From: Spirodela intermedia
Taxonomy: Eukaryota > Streptophyta > Magnoliopsida > Alismatales > Araceae
NCBI GenBank assembly: GCA_902729315.2
Contig: LR746271.1
Coordinates: forward strand, 3,928,001-3,992,000
Direction: 5' to 3'
Length of the DNA: 64,000 nt
In this document: piece after piece, positions 48,801 to 62,823 of the stretch
Position numbering within the stretch: position 1 is the stretch's first letter
How the letters are laid out: each line of letters starts with the position of its first letter
Notes under the pieces: model-generated
Databases searched by the model: none
What the model was told of the DNA's origin: nothing
The model's input: only the letters and a program-made list of their open reading frames with translations
Translations under genes and position numbers: made by a program

Positions 48801-51800
48801 GTGAACTGCTAATCCTGTGGTCCTTACTTTTTTTCTTCAGAAAAGATATCTTTACGTCAAAATGAACTTTACATGCAGGGTCTGCTGCGCTCACAGTTGC
48901 AGTCAGCGACTGAGGATAATGGGAATAAGATTAGGTAAGTTTGATTGTGTTGATAAATGTCTCTACCAGACTTATGTGCAATGAGTAACTATGTACTGAG
49001 CCGTTGACTGTAATTATTTATGAACTTGAACTTGATGGGGTGCCTTTTAATTCTTCAATTTTTCTCTCTATGTACTTGATGCCTCACCACTTGAACTTAA
49101 GTTACTTGAGCAACCAGACATACTGGATTGATCAAGCTGGAGAAATTACAAAAGAAAAATTCCAACCCATTGCCTTCTTATAACATTTGAATTTGCTCTT
49201 ATCGTCATTGTCAACAACAAACTTTGGGGACCACCGTTGATTTAACATGGATTAAACTTGAGAAATTATGCAGATGAAGGAATTCGCTGACCTCTGTAAG
49301 ATAAAAGAGAAGGTTTTTGAGGAGTCCGTGAAAACTTTACTACCTGTATTATCAGAAGTTACTCTTATATGACAAGCAGAACGGCTGGATTTTGTGGAGA
49401 AGTCAGAGGGAACAACTTTTCTGCATCTTAGTTGACGACATGCTTATTATTCCCAGCCACTGTGGCATATTTTCCAAATGGAATCATGTCTATTTCTTGG
49501 CTAGGGTCTGGAAGCTGGGTGACAGGCAGAGTCAGCTAACATTTTTTTGTAGGACAATGCAGGGAAGTCTTGGATTCCTTTCCACTATTTTCTCCTTCCA
49601 AAATGGAAAAAAAGGTTCCAGCAGTGAAATATGTAGCTATTCTCGTGTGTGCTCTTATTAAATTATATTCTTCTTTGCTGAAAATCTGTTTCAATCATTT
49701 ATCTTATTCGGCAATCCTTGCATACAATGACAAGTTTATCTCTTAATGGGGGGATGACGATTTTGTCAGCTGGGGTAGCGTGTAGGGTCAGTGCATGATT
49801 GAACAAGTATCATGATACATGTTGTAGGGTTGTAATATTATGGTTTCTATCCGGTATTAGGAAGAAGTCTTTAATGCTGGCCAGGATGGAAAGGTAAACT
49901 TCTCTTCTGCAAAGGAAGCTAGTATTATATGAAGTTGTTCTATGGCGTCAATGAGGGAAAATTTTCAAGCCAATTTTTGAACAAGAGAGAATGAGAAACT
50001 TGTTGTAGAGTAGCTCATACGGCTGTCTTTCTACTTTTGGTTGACTAATTTCTTGCAACCAATGTGAGGAAGAGGAAGACACAAATCATATGCTCGTTGG
50101 ATACCATCAACTAGATGCCACAAAGAACCAATCATTTAAAAGACACTCATCCTGGAATAAATAGTAAAAACATGATCTGTAAATGGTAGAGCTCGAGGAG
50201 GCAGGCCTTTCAACACAGCAAGCATTAGTTGAAACCACTACTTTGAAGGCATCTCTGCGACAAGGTGGGGAAGATTTGTAAGATGTTGATCATATAGGAA
50301 AATAGCTCAACAAGAGAATTGCTTTAGCGCCTCCATTCCTGCGATGGGTGGCCCATTTAGATTTTTTAGTCTCTGGCTGAAAACCCTAGTGCAACATGAA
50401 CAGCCATTCCACATGCCGTGCTTGGCTTCACATGAAGATTCGATGGTCCTATTCTGACAAGAAAGCGATTCATCTTGCACATTTGGGATGTGTCAAATTG
50501 TTTTTTGCATGCGAGCTGTTGTCTTTTAATTGTTTAAAAAAATGATAGAAGAATCTTTCTAGGATGTGTTAAAATTTTGGTCTCTCATGGTTTTTTTTGT
50601 ATGAATATTGATAATGATTTGCTTGTAATCACGGGCACTACATGTCCATCTTTTATGTTACCCATTTCTAAAGTGCTAACTATTGTTCTTTGCATATTTG
50701 CTGCATCTTGTTCTTTTGAACGTTATCTTATCTACACTGTAAAATTTTAGAAAAAGGCCAGTGCAGAAAAATGACAACTGCCTTAGGGCCCAAGTGACCA
50801 ACATTAGCTTGGGCTGTAGAGTGGTCTGTAGTTATCCATTTGGGAACTTCTAACCACCCTTCAACCCATGGAGGCACAAAACATAACTAGTATATATGAC
50901 TTCAGTTTTGGGAGAATAGTTATTTGGTTTCATACATTCTTTAAAAGCGCACCAGGTGCAACAAATATGCAAAACGTGCCCTCGAGTTTGCAAATAAAAT
51001 CATACAGGCACATGTATGTGGTATTATGGAAATTCAAGTGATTATGGTTTCACTGTGGATCTACACGGTTCATAGTGATGCAACTTGTCTTTTATAAAGG
51101 CTATTGGAGCTTCATGTTTTCCCTCACTGTTCATTCCTGGAAAAGAGTGTACCTAACTTATTTCTTAAGACATAACGTTAATCATTTGGAATGATAGGAT
51201 TCCTTTTTGCCACTTTTCTTTAAGTTATTATTCCCTTCTTGCATGGCAGTGATTACTTGGATTCGAGTCAGATCCTGGAGAGTACTTTGAATGCAAAGGA
51301 GAAGATAATATCTGAGTTGAGCATGGAGCTTCATCAGATCGAATCGACCTTGTCAAATGAACGGGAGAAGCACATAAGTGAGATCAAAAAGTTGAATTCA
51401 GTACTCATTGAGAAGGTACTATGATACTCCCTTTTTATACCTTCTATTGTTATAGATTATATGGTGAGTTAATTGCTAAAGCTATATTTCAAATCTTCTA
51501 ATCCGGCCTTAGGGTTACGACACCTCCACCGTGAGAACAACAGAAAGATATGAGCAGGAAAAAGCAATTTTCATTTCTAGTCTTGCTGTACTTTAGTACA
51601 GAAAATATGGTCCCAACAAGACCCAATGGATCCATATCGGATCTCATAGGGACATAATAGAAATAAAGGAAAGCAAAAACACAAAACAAAAGTAGGACGA
51701 GGTCTAATGAATGTTGACACTATATATATGATAAACTTGGTGTGCTTGATGTTAAAACCAGTTTTCTTGACCTTGGTTCCTCTATTCATAGTTTTTTCTA

Positions 51801-53597
51801 TCTGGTACTAGATACAATATCCTTTGTTGTAATATAGGTAAATCATCTTTTTCCAAAGCGGACAGTATTCCATATTCGCTAAGATCAAGAAAAAATAAAT
51901 GAATATACAGGTATGCGAAGCCATTGGATTATCTGGATAGAATTTGAAAATTTCTAAATCCTGCAAGGCAAACTGATTTGAAATGAAGGATTTATCTATG
52001 TCTCGTTATAACTCTTTATGCATGATTTTATGTGGCAATTAGTACTTTTCTTATGTGAGTTGCCATCTGATTTTTTAAGAAGGCCTTTTTGGGTGGATCA
52101 GTTAATGACATTTGGGCCAAATCATGTATCTCCACTCTTTTCCTATCAGATTTTTTTTCCCATGAACTGAAACCATTCTGCTGGGATTGATTCCAGGGAA
52201 ATGTTAAAACTTGATTGAGCTTATAGACCGTATCTTCTTGGTTGGATCCTAATTTTCTATTTCACATCATTAAAGGGTGTTTCTCTGCCACTGTCAAAAA
52301 TAGTGGTAGTTTCAAAGTTGGAAAATAAAATCTGGTGGTATGTTCATATTTACAGGTGAGCTTTTGTCTATGTGCATTTTTTGGGCAAGTCAACTAGCTC
52401 TCTTGCTTAACAAGATCGTGTGTCAAATTTCTTTTGGTTGATCAAATTTGAAATTACTCAGGTTCATTTAAATGGCTTTAAAATGACTGCCTTTTGCCTT
52501 TACGATTTCAGATACGACCTCTTATAACCTTATGTGAGGGAGAATCAATGAGGGATGTGGTGGTTGAACAAGCTAAAGGCATATGAGATATTGGATCATG
52601 GGAAACTGATGGACGTGATGCGTGGAGAACATGGTGGTTAGTAGATGTGGCAAAAAAATAAGATTAGTCTAGCATTCTATTTGAGGAAAGCATAAATGCC
52701 ACTGAGGAGATTGTCGATGCATTTTAGAAACAGTCTCAACTGCAGATTGTCAGCTTGCATTAGGGGGCGGGGTCATGACTTTTATCTGAAATATTATAAA
52801 ATATTGATGTTTGGTGATTTGAGCTCAGTTGGGAAAAATGGGGTAAGAGATAGGTTAGTTATCATTGTTTACTGTTGGGGTGTGGGGGGACAGAGACAAA
52901 GGGAGTGCGAAATTATTGGCGTGAGGACACTTTCTTTTTCTGTGTTCCTGCTTCTATCATGATTAAGGAACAAGCTAGAAGGATTGGGCTTTTGCATTTT
53001 TTATTTTTATGTTTTCTGCACGCTTCTAATTTTTTTTTTGCTACAGGATACTTTAATTGAAGACCTAAGGAAAGAAATACATGAAAGGCCAACGGCAAAA
53101 CTTGTCGAAGATCTTCGTAAGAAAGTGAAAATTTTACAGGTATGTGTGTCAAATATTCTACAGTCAATAGGGCAATGTCATTCTGTTGTACCTCTTTGCT
53201 CTTTAACTGCCGTGCCAAATTTCTAACATACTAGATGACCCGTTTTCTGGTGAAAACCATATCTTTGATTCCCTTGATCTTGTAGAATGCAGAATAAACG
53301 TAGTTGAATAAAGGCTTCAGGGAACTAGAATTCAAGGAAATGACAAGTATATTATGATCTCTCTTGCATTGACATTGATATCCAGGTTATTTCGTAGAGC
53401 TTTGCTTGGTGTATGGAGAAGCCACACCTAAGGTTATAAAATGAAAGAGAAACATTCGCAGATGGCACTTTGAATGAAAAAGTTACGCACAGAACAGGGC
53501 AGACGTGTAGATATATGCAAAATGTCATGATTCTACCCTCACAAACGATGCTTTTTGCATATATATATATATATTTATGGACACCCATGTGTCCACA

Positions 53598-53631
<34 letters not shown>

Positions 53632-56600
53632 TCCCTCTCATGGTAGCCTGTATGAGTATATGGTACCTCATATGAGTACATCAATCACTAGATTGGGCTA
53701 CATATAGGAGCATCACAGATTATGACTGTAAGAGTTTTAAAGGTGAGATTAAGGCTTATTGTTCCTAGAAATCTCCATTCAAGTCTATTTGAACAGGAAT
53801 GAACTTGAAGGTGGCATGCTGTGACCTGCTGAATGGTGGCATTTTGTGCATCCTTCATTATAGTTGTTCTTGATTCAACATGTTGAATAACCATCATCTA
53901 TCTTCCAACTGTCACTATCTATTTGGTGAAAATTCAAGGGTATAAAAAGTTGATAAAAGTTGATCAATGCTTCAAAGGTAAAATTATGGCTGCCAGTTTG
54001 ACCCAACTATTATCCAAAATAGACTTGGTCAAGAAAACGTCAATTGTATAATCATGACCAGTTAATGGAGCAAGTTTTGTTTTGGGTCGAGACTCAATGT
54101 GGTCTAAAATTTGGATTGATATCCTGATAATCTGTAAATGTTATTGGCACTTTTGTGTGCGTGTGATCCTTTATTCCTAAGTATCTGATTATGAGGTGTT
54201 GAAAGTGCTACACTTTTACAAGCTCATCTGTATGGGCATCATTACTTGGAATTTGGCACTTGATTACAATCATAGTTGTGAAGGTGACCAATGCGTTCAA
54301 GGCAGTGGGCTAAATTTTCCTTAGCCTAGTTTCACTAAAGATTATAAATGACCTTAATGTATCTCATTGCATACTTTGTTAATTTCACTTGAAACTAATT
54401 CTATCCCATGACATCGATGAACATTTCGTGCTCACGAAAATTGGAAAATAAAAACATTTTCACTTGTGAAGCACATTCAAGCACATCATCTCGGTGATCA
54501 TCATAGTTATTATTTGACTAGTTTTCGCAATACAAGTTGACATTTTTTTTTTACTAACAGAATAATTATTGATTCATCAAAACTTCATAGCACAGCTTTC
54601 GGGTCCTTAGTTTTGTTTTATAGTATCTCTATGATCGGATTTCTTGATCTCAATAAAGCTGGATAATGGAGTTGGACACAGTTCATCGCCCTAAAGATGA
54701 GATGAGACCAAGTGTGGAATTAATATTTGAGCTTTGGCTTATTTCTAATAATATATTTGATATGATATTAATCGCCATCCCTTGTTTTCATGAGTCTTTA
54801 CATGGCTAAGAAACGTGTTTTATGTTTTAATAAGTTTGGGGAGTTATGTTAATTTTTGTTTTCGAAAAAGTTTCTTGTAAGAGGATTAAGGAGACAAACA
54901 AGATCAGTGTAGTTCTGAATCACTTGGGCAAGAAGCACCTCTGGGTTCCTTGTGGTTTACTAAGTCTTAAGTGTAGTATATGGTTGCCTAAAAAAAGGCC
55001 TCAAGTTATCACTACAGCTTCTACTCATCCTTCTGCATCATCGAAGTGAATATTTTGCCTTCAATGCTTTCGATCTAAAGATTTTTTCTATCCAGTTCCT
55101 AAGTTATACTCTTGGTTTTTTTTGTTCTGTTCTCCTTGTATTCACATGTAAAGTGTTCTTTTGATTTCTTGTGTTCCCTTTCTCGTTTAATTTAGGATAT
55201 TCACTAAACTTAGGATTATGTCCACAGGCAGTTGGATACAACTCGATTGAGGCTGAAGATTGGGAGCTAGCTACCAGTGGTGAAGAAATGAGCAAGTTAG
55301 AGTCTTTGCTGCTTGACAAGAACAGAAAAATGGAGCATGAACTGACACAATTGAAGGTCTGAAATGAGATTATGAACACTAATGATCTATGGTTATTATT
55401 TTATTCTCTGTAGGTTAGTATATGCAGATGCCAAAATGAAGCCTATTTGATAGAGTGCCTATTTCTGCATGCGAGTATCGTACTTCGAACAGGAAAATTC
55501 GCCATTGCAAGAATAAGTATCTGGAATATGTAAATGTATTGTGCTGAAAGCTTAGCAGTTGTTATGATGCTATTCATCTTTATTAGGAAAATAGTTACCT
55601 TTTCTATGTCTTGCATTGGTGCTGGAATTCCATGAACTGAAACTTTCTTTTTATCAATTGTTCCTTAATCTTACTTTAAAGGTTAAACTTTCGGAGAAAG
55701 AAAGTCTGTTGGCAGCAGCTGAGACAAATATCGCAGAGTTGAATGCGAAGGTGCATGAACAACAAAAATTGATAACAAAGCTTGAAGATGATATTCTCAA
55801 GGTTCGTTCCTTTGATTTCTTGCTTCAAGTTTCATTCAAGTGATGTTTGTTCAATACTTTGGACCATTCTGGATTATGTTAGTGGATGCTTTAATTACCT
55901 GAGATAACACGCCAATGCTAACTTGCTGTGTGACATATGGAATTGTTTTGAGGAGAGGATGCAAGAACTGGTATATTAGTTGGCTTGTTATCTCGGTCTC
56001 TCCATGCGTAAGTTCAATGTATGCATGTGGAGGATGTCATACTTGGAAGACAAGAACGGTTATATTGCTTCAAAATGTGGCCTCGACTAGATGTGCCTAT
56101 CTATCTTTGAAGTGTACTTTGATACAACTAGTCTGTCCATAACAGAAATTCACACATCAAATGAAAAAGGTGGTAAAGTCCTTGGAAGATGTGGGAAAGA
56201 ATGCTATTTCAAAATGTGAACTAAACTAAATGAACCTCTTTGGTGCCCCTCCTTCCTGACAAGAATGACCCGATCATTATTTTGTTTGTTTTACATATAC
56301 CAGTTTTTTCCCCGTAGAGACGCAATCAACTACGCATATATTAATAATCATCAAATGTTGTTGTCTGATACTTCAGAAAATGCTATACACCAACTGCATT
56401 TTTTTATAAAACTTGGTTACAAGGAAGCTGGAAAGAATTTTTTTCTTAGGTGTTAGTATAATAGGGATGTAAGGATATGGAGAGCTTTTATATAACCTTG
56501 ATATAATAAACTTTGCCAGGTTTAAAGGACTTTAGGAGTATTCACACAGTTATCTAAATGAATCAGTTAACATTATTAGCAAACTTATTGCATTTTCCAT

Positions 56601-59600
56601 TAAGATGAAATAGGGTTAAAGTTTAACTTTAAAATAAAATTTCTTTATTCCATATCATTAATAGAAAAATGGAGAAAAATATGAATACATATTATAGTAC
56701 TCGGTCAAATTTGCTCCGTTCCTCCCCTAGATTCATACACGTGTTGAAACATTCTCTACGCAAGAAACCTACCTAACAGTATGTTTACAATTCTTGTCCC
56801 AACACCCACGGGAAGAAAACTAAAGAAGTCTGGAAATCTCTCTGCTTCTAATTTTCTCCAGCATGAAGTTTCTCATCCGTTTAATGATTTGATATCTCAT
56901 TTTATCGTCCAGAAGTCTGTGTTTTGAGTCACCAGCATTGATGGGGTAACAATTAGCTCCATCCACAATCCTTTCCCCCCTCTTTTATCTAATCCCCGGT
57001 GAAAACTTAGTCTAGTCCTTTGTTCTGTGTTTATGTTGGTGTTGATGTGATCCTCTCAATATCCACACTTGTTCTTGGTTAGGCTTAACAATAAAATCTA
57101 TGTTTTAGACGAGATCGCACACTCTCTCTTGCACTCACTCTCCATTTTAAACCACTTAGCTTCGTGATGATCTTACTGTAAATCTCGTTTGAGGTGCCAA
57201 CATGCCTCATTTTTTCTTACAGTCCTCGCCTTTTTGTATAGGATATCAGGAAGGTTTCGTCAGTTAATCCCATCTTGACGTGCCTCACTTTTGCATCAGG
57301 GCTTCACTCTGACAGCTGAAAAGGTTGCTTTTTAATTGAGAAATGCGGTGAACTAATTAGTCTTAGCGAGGAAACACGAAAGACAATATTAAATTTAGTT
57401 CTCATTAAATGAGTCATTGAACTTTATCTTTTCTTCGTTCAATGTGATTTTACATGAATGACTTCAAATAAAAAATTCAATTACTGAACAATGAGGTCTT
57501 TTAATGAGGATTTATTGAAGTTCTTTTATGAAGGTTTCCAATGTAATTTTGTGTTGGACAATGAGGTCTGCTGTCTTTACATCAATGTTTTTTCGCTCCA
57601 GAAGTTTGATACCTAGGTCTTTCATCAAGTCTTCATGTAATTGGCTCTTGCATCTCCCTTGATTTTTGTTACACTATTCCACTCTATTATGTATATGCAA
57701 AGTTTCTTCGTGGAAATAATTACCTTGAACAACTTTTAGGAAATCTTGCATTCTATTCCTGGGAGTGTGGGCAGTTGGTTGAGGCAAAAATTGTATATAT
57801 TTTTCTCTTTTTTCAGTTGATGTTTCACACATATGAATAAAGTATATGTTCTTGGCAATTGGTTTTTCTTTTTTCTATTCATCAATATCTTTTGCAAATT
57901 CAGTTTCTCTATATTCTGTGACTGTACCAATGGTCTCTGCACCGGACAAAGATTTACTGTTTATTTTCTTCTGAAATAGGGTTACAGTTCGGCAGATCAT
58001 AGAGGTGCCATTCTGCATGACTGGGATTTCCAGGATATGGGAACAACTGAAGCAGCTGAGGTACTCCTCATTTCTCAAAGCTAGTTGATTTTGTTGGAAG
58101 TTATTTCCTTCAGACGTTAGGAATTTGCAGAATGCATTTCAATATGCTTTAGTGAGTGATTTAATTGAGTAAAGATTTTTTGAGTAAAACCTAGATGTTA
58201 TCTTCTCTTTCGAAAGTTATAGAGGTATTTGATTTTCTCTTCATTATTAAACAAGCAGAATCTGTCTGTGGCATGCCTATTATGCTGCCTTTAGTTGGTA
58301 GTGTGATAGATGTCTATATCGATTGTGACAAAGAGCAAGTCATTGGTAGGCGCAATATACTGTTGAAAACTTCATTGCCAATGAATTTAGCTCGAAATAT
58401 AACCTAGAAAATGAATGCTCCGATACTTGAGCTTTTACTGTCCAGCTATCAACTTGACGGTCATCCCCATTGAAAATGCAAGAACAAGAGTAAATCATTA
58501 CGGGATCATCACACCTACAGTTTTAGCACATCTATTCTGTAGCCCCAATGATCTGTGTATCGAGTTGAATGCTGTGCAAGTATGGTGCTTATGCTCATGT
58601 GAATGAACACTTTCCTGGTTGTTGGTATGGTTTATGATGGTTTTTTATGGGATCATGTGTTTGTTTGGTAGAAATCATCTTTGGAAAAAAGGGTTATGGT
58701 GAAGGCCATTTTAGAACTTTCAATGACTGATCCTTAGACATTTCACCTGCTCCGTTATGAAGGCCATTTTTTGGAATGTTTCCTTCAGGCAGATGCGTGA
58801 CATATAGAAAACCATCATTCATTGGCAGTTTAAGTCATATATTTGGTGAGCAATAACGAGTGAATATGGATTTTAATACGTATCACACAGGAGTAGCTCA
58901 ATCCTGGTCATGTGTTTCCTTGTTTAGTTGACTTGTTCTGACCTATAATAATCTTTGTTCTCCGGTTGTGTCATATTAATGACATTTCTTCTAAAAAGGG
59001 AAAAAGAAAGTCTGACTGAACGTTGTTTGGAGTATGTATATTTTGTCGTATTAATAAACTTTCCCTTTCTTAGAGTTATATATATATTGTCAGCGCTGTG
59101 CTTGTTATTTTTGTGCTGATCTAAAGTTCTCACTTATTCTGACTTGTCTTGATTTGCTTGAGTCAACGGTGGTGACGCGAGTATTTTAAAAAATATAGTT
59201 ATATGTGGTAATCACGTAAGTTTTTTTCCCTAGTTTCTCATTACATCATGTGAGACTTGATCAATTTCTGAACACGTTAAGTTTTTTGTCGATCAATTGT
59301 CTTTCTGGTGATGATTGACATGAATTTCTGAATCTTTAGTCGACAGCATTAAATGTCCCACGATTTCCTTATGAGACATACGATTTATTTTCCTTCAAAT
59401 CAGATCGCAGACCAAAAGCATGCTTCTCTTGATCAAGATCAAAGCTCCATGCTCAAGGTGATATGCAGTCAACGTGATCGGTTCCGAACTCGCCTTCGAG
59501 AAACAGAAGAAGTACGTTCACTCGCCATATGCCGCCATGCTAATAATGAAACATCTTCTCATTCTCCAACTCTCGGATCGCAAATTTTCTTGCAAATTGC

Positions 59601-61347
59601 TCATTCTTGGTGGATCGTTCCTCACTTTTGCTATATGTCTTAGGAAGTAAGACAATTGAAAGAGAAGATCGGATCACTCAGTATTGAACTGGAGAGAACC
59701 AAAGCTGATAATGTAAAGCTCTATGGAAAGATTCGATATGTCCAGGACTACAGCCTTGAAAAGTTGGTCTCCAGAGGACCCAAAAAGGTTGGTGCGTTTT
59801 CTCATGCAACTTTTCCTCTGTCTCCTGGTTCACCATCATTTTTTCTTCACATTTTCCTCAGTTCTCTGAAGATCTTGAAGCCGGGTCTACCTCAGATTTC
59901 GAATCCAAGTATAAGAAGATTTATGAGGAAGACATAAATCCCTTCGCTGCTTTCTCAAAGAAGGTATGTTCTTGCATTGCTCACTGCATCGTCGACTAAA
60001 CTGATGCCATTTATAGGATGTAATAGATTATTTAATCTTTGTCTATTCACTATGATCGGTTATTGGAACCGTGCAATCTATCAGGCTTGCATACATTTCA
60101 CTTCTAGAATTATGATACATGAAAAAATGTTGATTATTTTTTTTTCAGGAAATGGGTGGGGTATCTTGTGTAAGTGTCATATGATAGATAATACTATGCT
60201 ATCAAGAGAAACAGGCGCCGGTACTTGATTCCCAGTTATTGCAATATCGCTCCAATTTGTCAAAACCTTTTTAGGGTTCCTGCAATTGATTCCATATAAG
60301 GTATTAAAACCCACGCTTGAGAAACACAGAAGTCAAACAAGATCAAATTAAAAGTTTCGTTCTAGTAGTTGTGGTGGTGGTTACTTCACCTACATTTATG
60401 CTGCATTGCGTCCTCTATCTTTTGAATCTCTTCTGATTTGTCTGACTTTGTACAGGAAAAGGATCAGAGGTACAAGGATCTAGGACTTAGAGATAAAATC
60501 ACACTCAGCAGTGGCCGATTTCTTCTGGGTAACAAGTATGCCACCATCTTTGACTTTTGCATCCATCAACCCTTTTGCTAGTCATCGGAAATTCCTGTCA
60601 CTTTTTCTTGTACAAGTCAAAACCTTCCGGAGCAAGTGCCATTTATATTGTTCTTCATTAGACTAAGATTAGCTGGATATACTGCATTTACATATGTCTT
60701 TGTCCTTTCCCTCCGTGAAAACTTTACAGAAAGAAAAAAATCTAACAACTGTTTAGAAAAACCCATAAAAACTTGAGAAGATGCATTCTGGGCACAATCT
60801 GTATCAAATCTTGAATTAGAAGATAATAATTTTATTTTATTTTATTTTTTAATTTTTTTAAAGGGTGGATGCAGACCATGGCTTTTAGAATGAGCTAGTC
60901 ATATATATATCTTTTTTAGTAATAGAATTAGATCCCAGTCAAGCATATAAGGCACAAAAGTGTTCATGAGCCTTCTGGCATCTGTTGGCACTCAGCTTCA
61001 CGGGAAGATAATTTTCCTATTTTGTAAAGATGACCAGATATCTTCATCGTTGACTTTACATGGACTTTTTCTTAAGCATGGTTGAAAATTCTTCTTCTGT
61101 TCCTTCTTCGCAGATACGCTCGAACTTTCATCTTCTTCTACTCGATCGGGCTGCATCTCCTCGTGTTTGCCTGCCTTTACCGGATGTCCGCATTAAGCTA
61201 TCTCAGGTTCAGGAAAGAAAAAAAAAAAGAAAAATCATCTGCCCATCTTTTCAACTCCCGACTGCCCGTTGACTTATCTCCCCTCTTTCCATTGGCAGCA
61301 ATGAAAACATGCACCAAGAACACATTGTACGCGCTGGGTCATCATAG
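42821..61347 (+). CDS. CASP: Golgi coiled-coil protein CASP (CUX1/CDP-splice-product family), 18 exons
   Basis: Exons: 42821-42902, 45875-45985, 46143-46321, 46848-46997, 47418-47506, 47740-47849, 48236-48330, 48879-48934, 51250-51415, 53047-53139, 55228-55356, 55682-55801, 57980-58060, 59404-59511, 59644-59787, 59862-59963, 60456-60535, 61114-61206, plus a probable last piece 61299-61347. Result 678 aa, near the Arabidopsis length. Family role: tail-anchored Golgi golgin-like tether in vesicle traffic. Seen: FWKDFDLER start, KRAKFGENAFLNIYQKLYEA, long coiled coils (about residues 110-420 and 540-590), YGKIRYVQDY, NPFAAFSKKE, LSSGRFLLGNKYAR and a C-terminal membrane anchor (about 636-655, FIFFYSIGLHLLVFACLYRM). 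The first intron appears to use a GC donor. If the last short intron is retained, the frame runs to 61360 and gives 713 aa. Introns reach 3 kb. All other junctions are GT-AG and phases close. Confidence 0.95.
53602..53628 (+). repeat. (CT)n microsatellite in CASP intron 10
   Basis: A CT run inside the intron between exons 10 and 11, preceded by a short AT run at about 53560-53572. Confidence 0.85.
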
Positions 61348-62187
61348 AAAACTGCAGTAATGCATTACAATTCCGGAATCCACTGCGAGAGTCAAGGGAA
61401 TCAATCTGACGGGTCAACGGAGATGCGTTTCCTGACCAGAAAAGGAAGGTGGTGATAATGTAAATGCATGGCGTTGGTTTCCTTTTTTTTACTTTTTTTT
61501 TCTCTCATTTACAGTGACTGTGCTGTCATCTGATCATAAATCCAGAAAATCCTGAGCTCATTCTCCGGTGTTCTTCCCTGATTCAACTAGAAAATGCATT
61601 CTGAACTCAAAACTGTTGTTTTGGGGAGTTGGTAACTCATTCCAAGATTCGACTGGAGGGATAGTGCGATGGTAACCCATTCCAATAAGACATTTCAGGA
61701 ATGCATTATATACAACCCCGAGCTGGAGGAAGAGAGAGAAATCAGAGAGAGAACCCGTAGGAACACAGTTTGAAGGGCTTTCGAGACTTCCTACCCTCCT
61801 CACTGGCCTTCTTTGGAGTTCAGTTGGCCCATTGGGCCGTTGACCGGTCCACTTGGGCCGGCTTCCTCCTCTGTCGGAAATGCCTGCGGATTGGGGTCGT
61901 ATCCGCATTCCACCAGCGTGAATGGAGGGACCTCATTACCGTTTATGTTTCATCAGTAATTCATTCTGAGATCACATTCTATGAACGCATTCCGAGAGAT
62001 CATAACTGGCTACATACTATGTAATGCACAAGGGAGCTTATATGTTGTTTTGAGGATTTGTGCTCAAAGAAGGGTGGCGGTAAAACTATTCCAGTAACGC
62101 ATTCCGAAAATGATTACCCATTCACCAAAAACATTACACGTTTGAGACGCATTTCTATCTAACCCATTACAAAATTCACTACAAAAT

Positions 62188-62221
<34 letters not shown>

Positions 62222-62497
62222 GATTCAAAGGCTGATCGTATGATTTGAGGGGAAGAGTGGGTTGGGGGTGCGGGGTCGAGATATTTATTATAATCAACGA
62301 GTCGGATGGGGTTGGCGCTGTGGTTCGGTAACTTCACCGGTAATGAGTTCCATCCCCATTGGGATGCCAACTCCGACTCGGACTCTCGTTCCAAGCTAAA
62401 TTTGACGATTGTCAACTCTTTGACGTGGCAAGAGCCCATTGGACGAGAGACGTGGCCGAACCACCCGATATTCAAGCGACCTCTTCCGTAGGCCTCC
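61348..62497. other. CASP 3' flank and SEC61A upstream region
   Basis: Only about 1.1 kb separates the CASP stop from the SEC61A TATA box, both on the plus strand. It contains a T-rich stretch near 61482-61502, the motif-rich block described separately, and a GA run at about 62190-62218. 62300-62490 is GC-richer promoter DNA with ACGTGG cores near 62423 and 62451. No additional gene was recognised. Confidence 0.55.
61594..62170. repeat. Block rich in a GTAACNCATTCCGA-like motif, possible transposon remnant
   Basis: Variants of the motif occur at 61594 (ATGCATTCTGAA), 61631 (GGTAACTCATTCCAAGA), 61671 (GGTAACCCATTCCAATA), 61698 (reverse: GGAATGCATTA), 61956 (GTAATTCATTCTGAG), 61983 (GAACGCATTCCGAGA), 62094 (GTAACGCATTCCGAA), 62112 (GATTACCCATTCA) and 62148 (GACGCATTTCTA). 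Clusters at both ends with a motif-poor middle resemble subterminal repeats of DNA transposons. Clear terminal inverted repeats and a target duplication were not identified. Confidence 0.5.
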
Positions 62498-62505
62498 TAT
62501 ATAAA
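62498..62505 (+). promoter_or_regulatory. TATA box of SEC61A
   Basis: TATATAAA lies about 320 bp upstream of the ATG and some 15-40 bp before a long CT-rich tract. A TATA box followed by a pyrimidine patch is a typical plant core promoter, placing transcription start near 62530 inside the CT tract. Confidence 0.7.
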
Positions 62506-62508
62506 TCC

Positions 62509-62511
<3 letters not shown>

Positions 62512-62549
<38 letters not shown>

Positions 62550-62600
62550 GCTCTCTTCCTTTCTCTCTCTATTTTACTCTCTCTCTCTCTCTCTCATCTT
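62512..62600 (+). repeat. CT-rich tract in the SEC61A 5' leader
   Basis: Nearly pure CT repeats with short interruptions. It lies just downstream of the TATA box, so it is probably a core-promoter Y-patch or part of the 5' UTR. Confidence 0.8.
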
Positions 62601-62823
62601 TCTCAAGAGTTGGTTGCTTAGATCGAAGTCTGCGGGGGGTTCATCGGCGCTGCTAAGGTTTGGATCTCCTTATATTCTGGTTTGGTTAGGGTTTTTTTCT
62701 CTCTCTACGATTTGCCGAAGCCTGGATCAGGAGGAGGCTCATCTCTGACGATTTTCCGCTTGAGAATTGTCGATCTGCGATTGAGTCTCTTAGGTTTTCC
62801 AGGATTCGTCTTAGAAGAGGAAG

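Noticed and set aside
50040..50110. CNQCEEEEDTNHM-like reading in CASP intron 8, resembling the zinc-binding region of LINE reverse transcriptases
   Set aside because: Too short, flanking frames broken, and no reverse-transcriptase motifs nearby; may be an old LINE scrap but not supportable.
54846..55049. Frame in CASP intron 10 with Lys-rich reading (LWVPCGLLSLKC)
   Set aside because: Faintly like a copia gag-pol linker, but no neighbouring element motifs support it.
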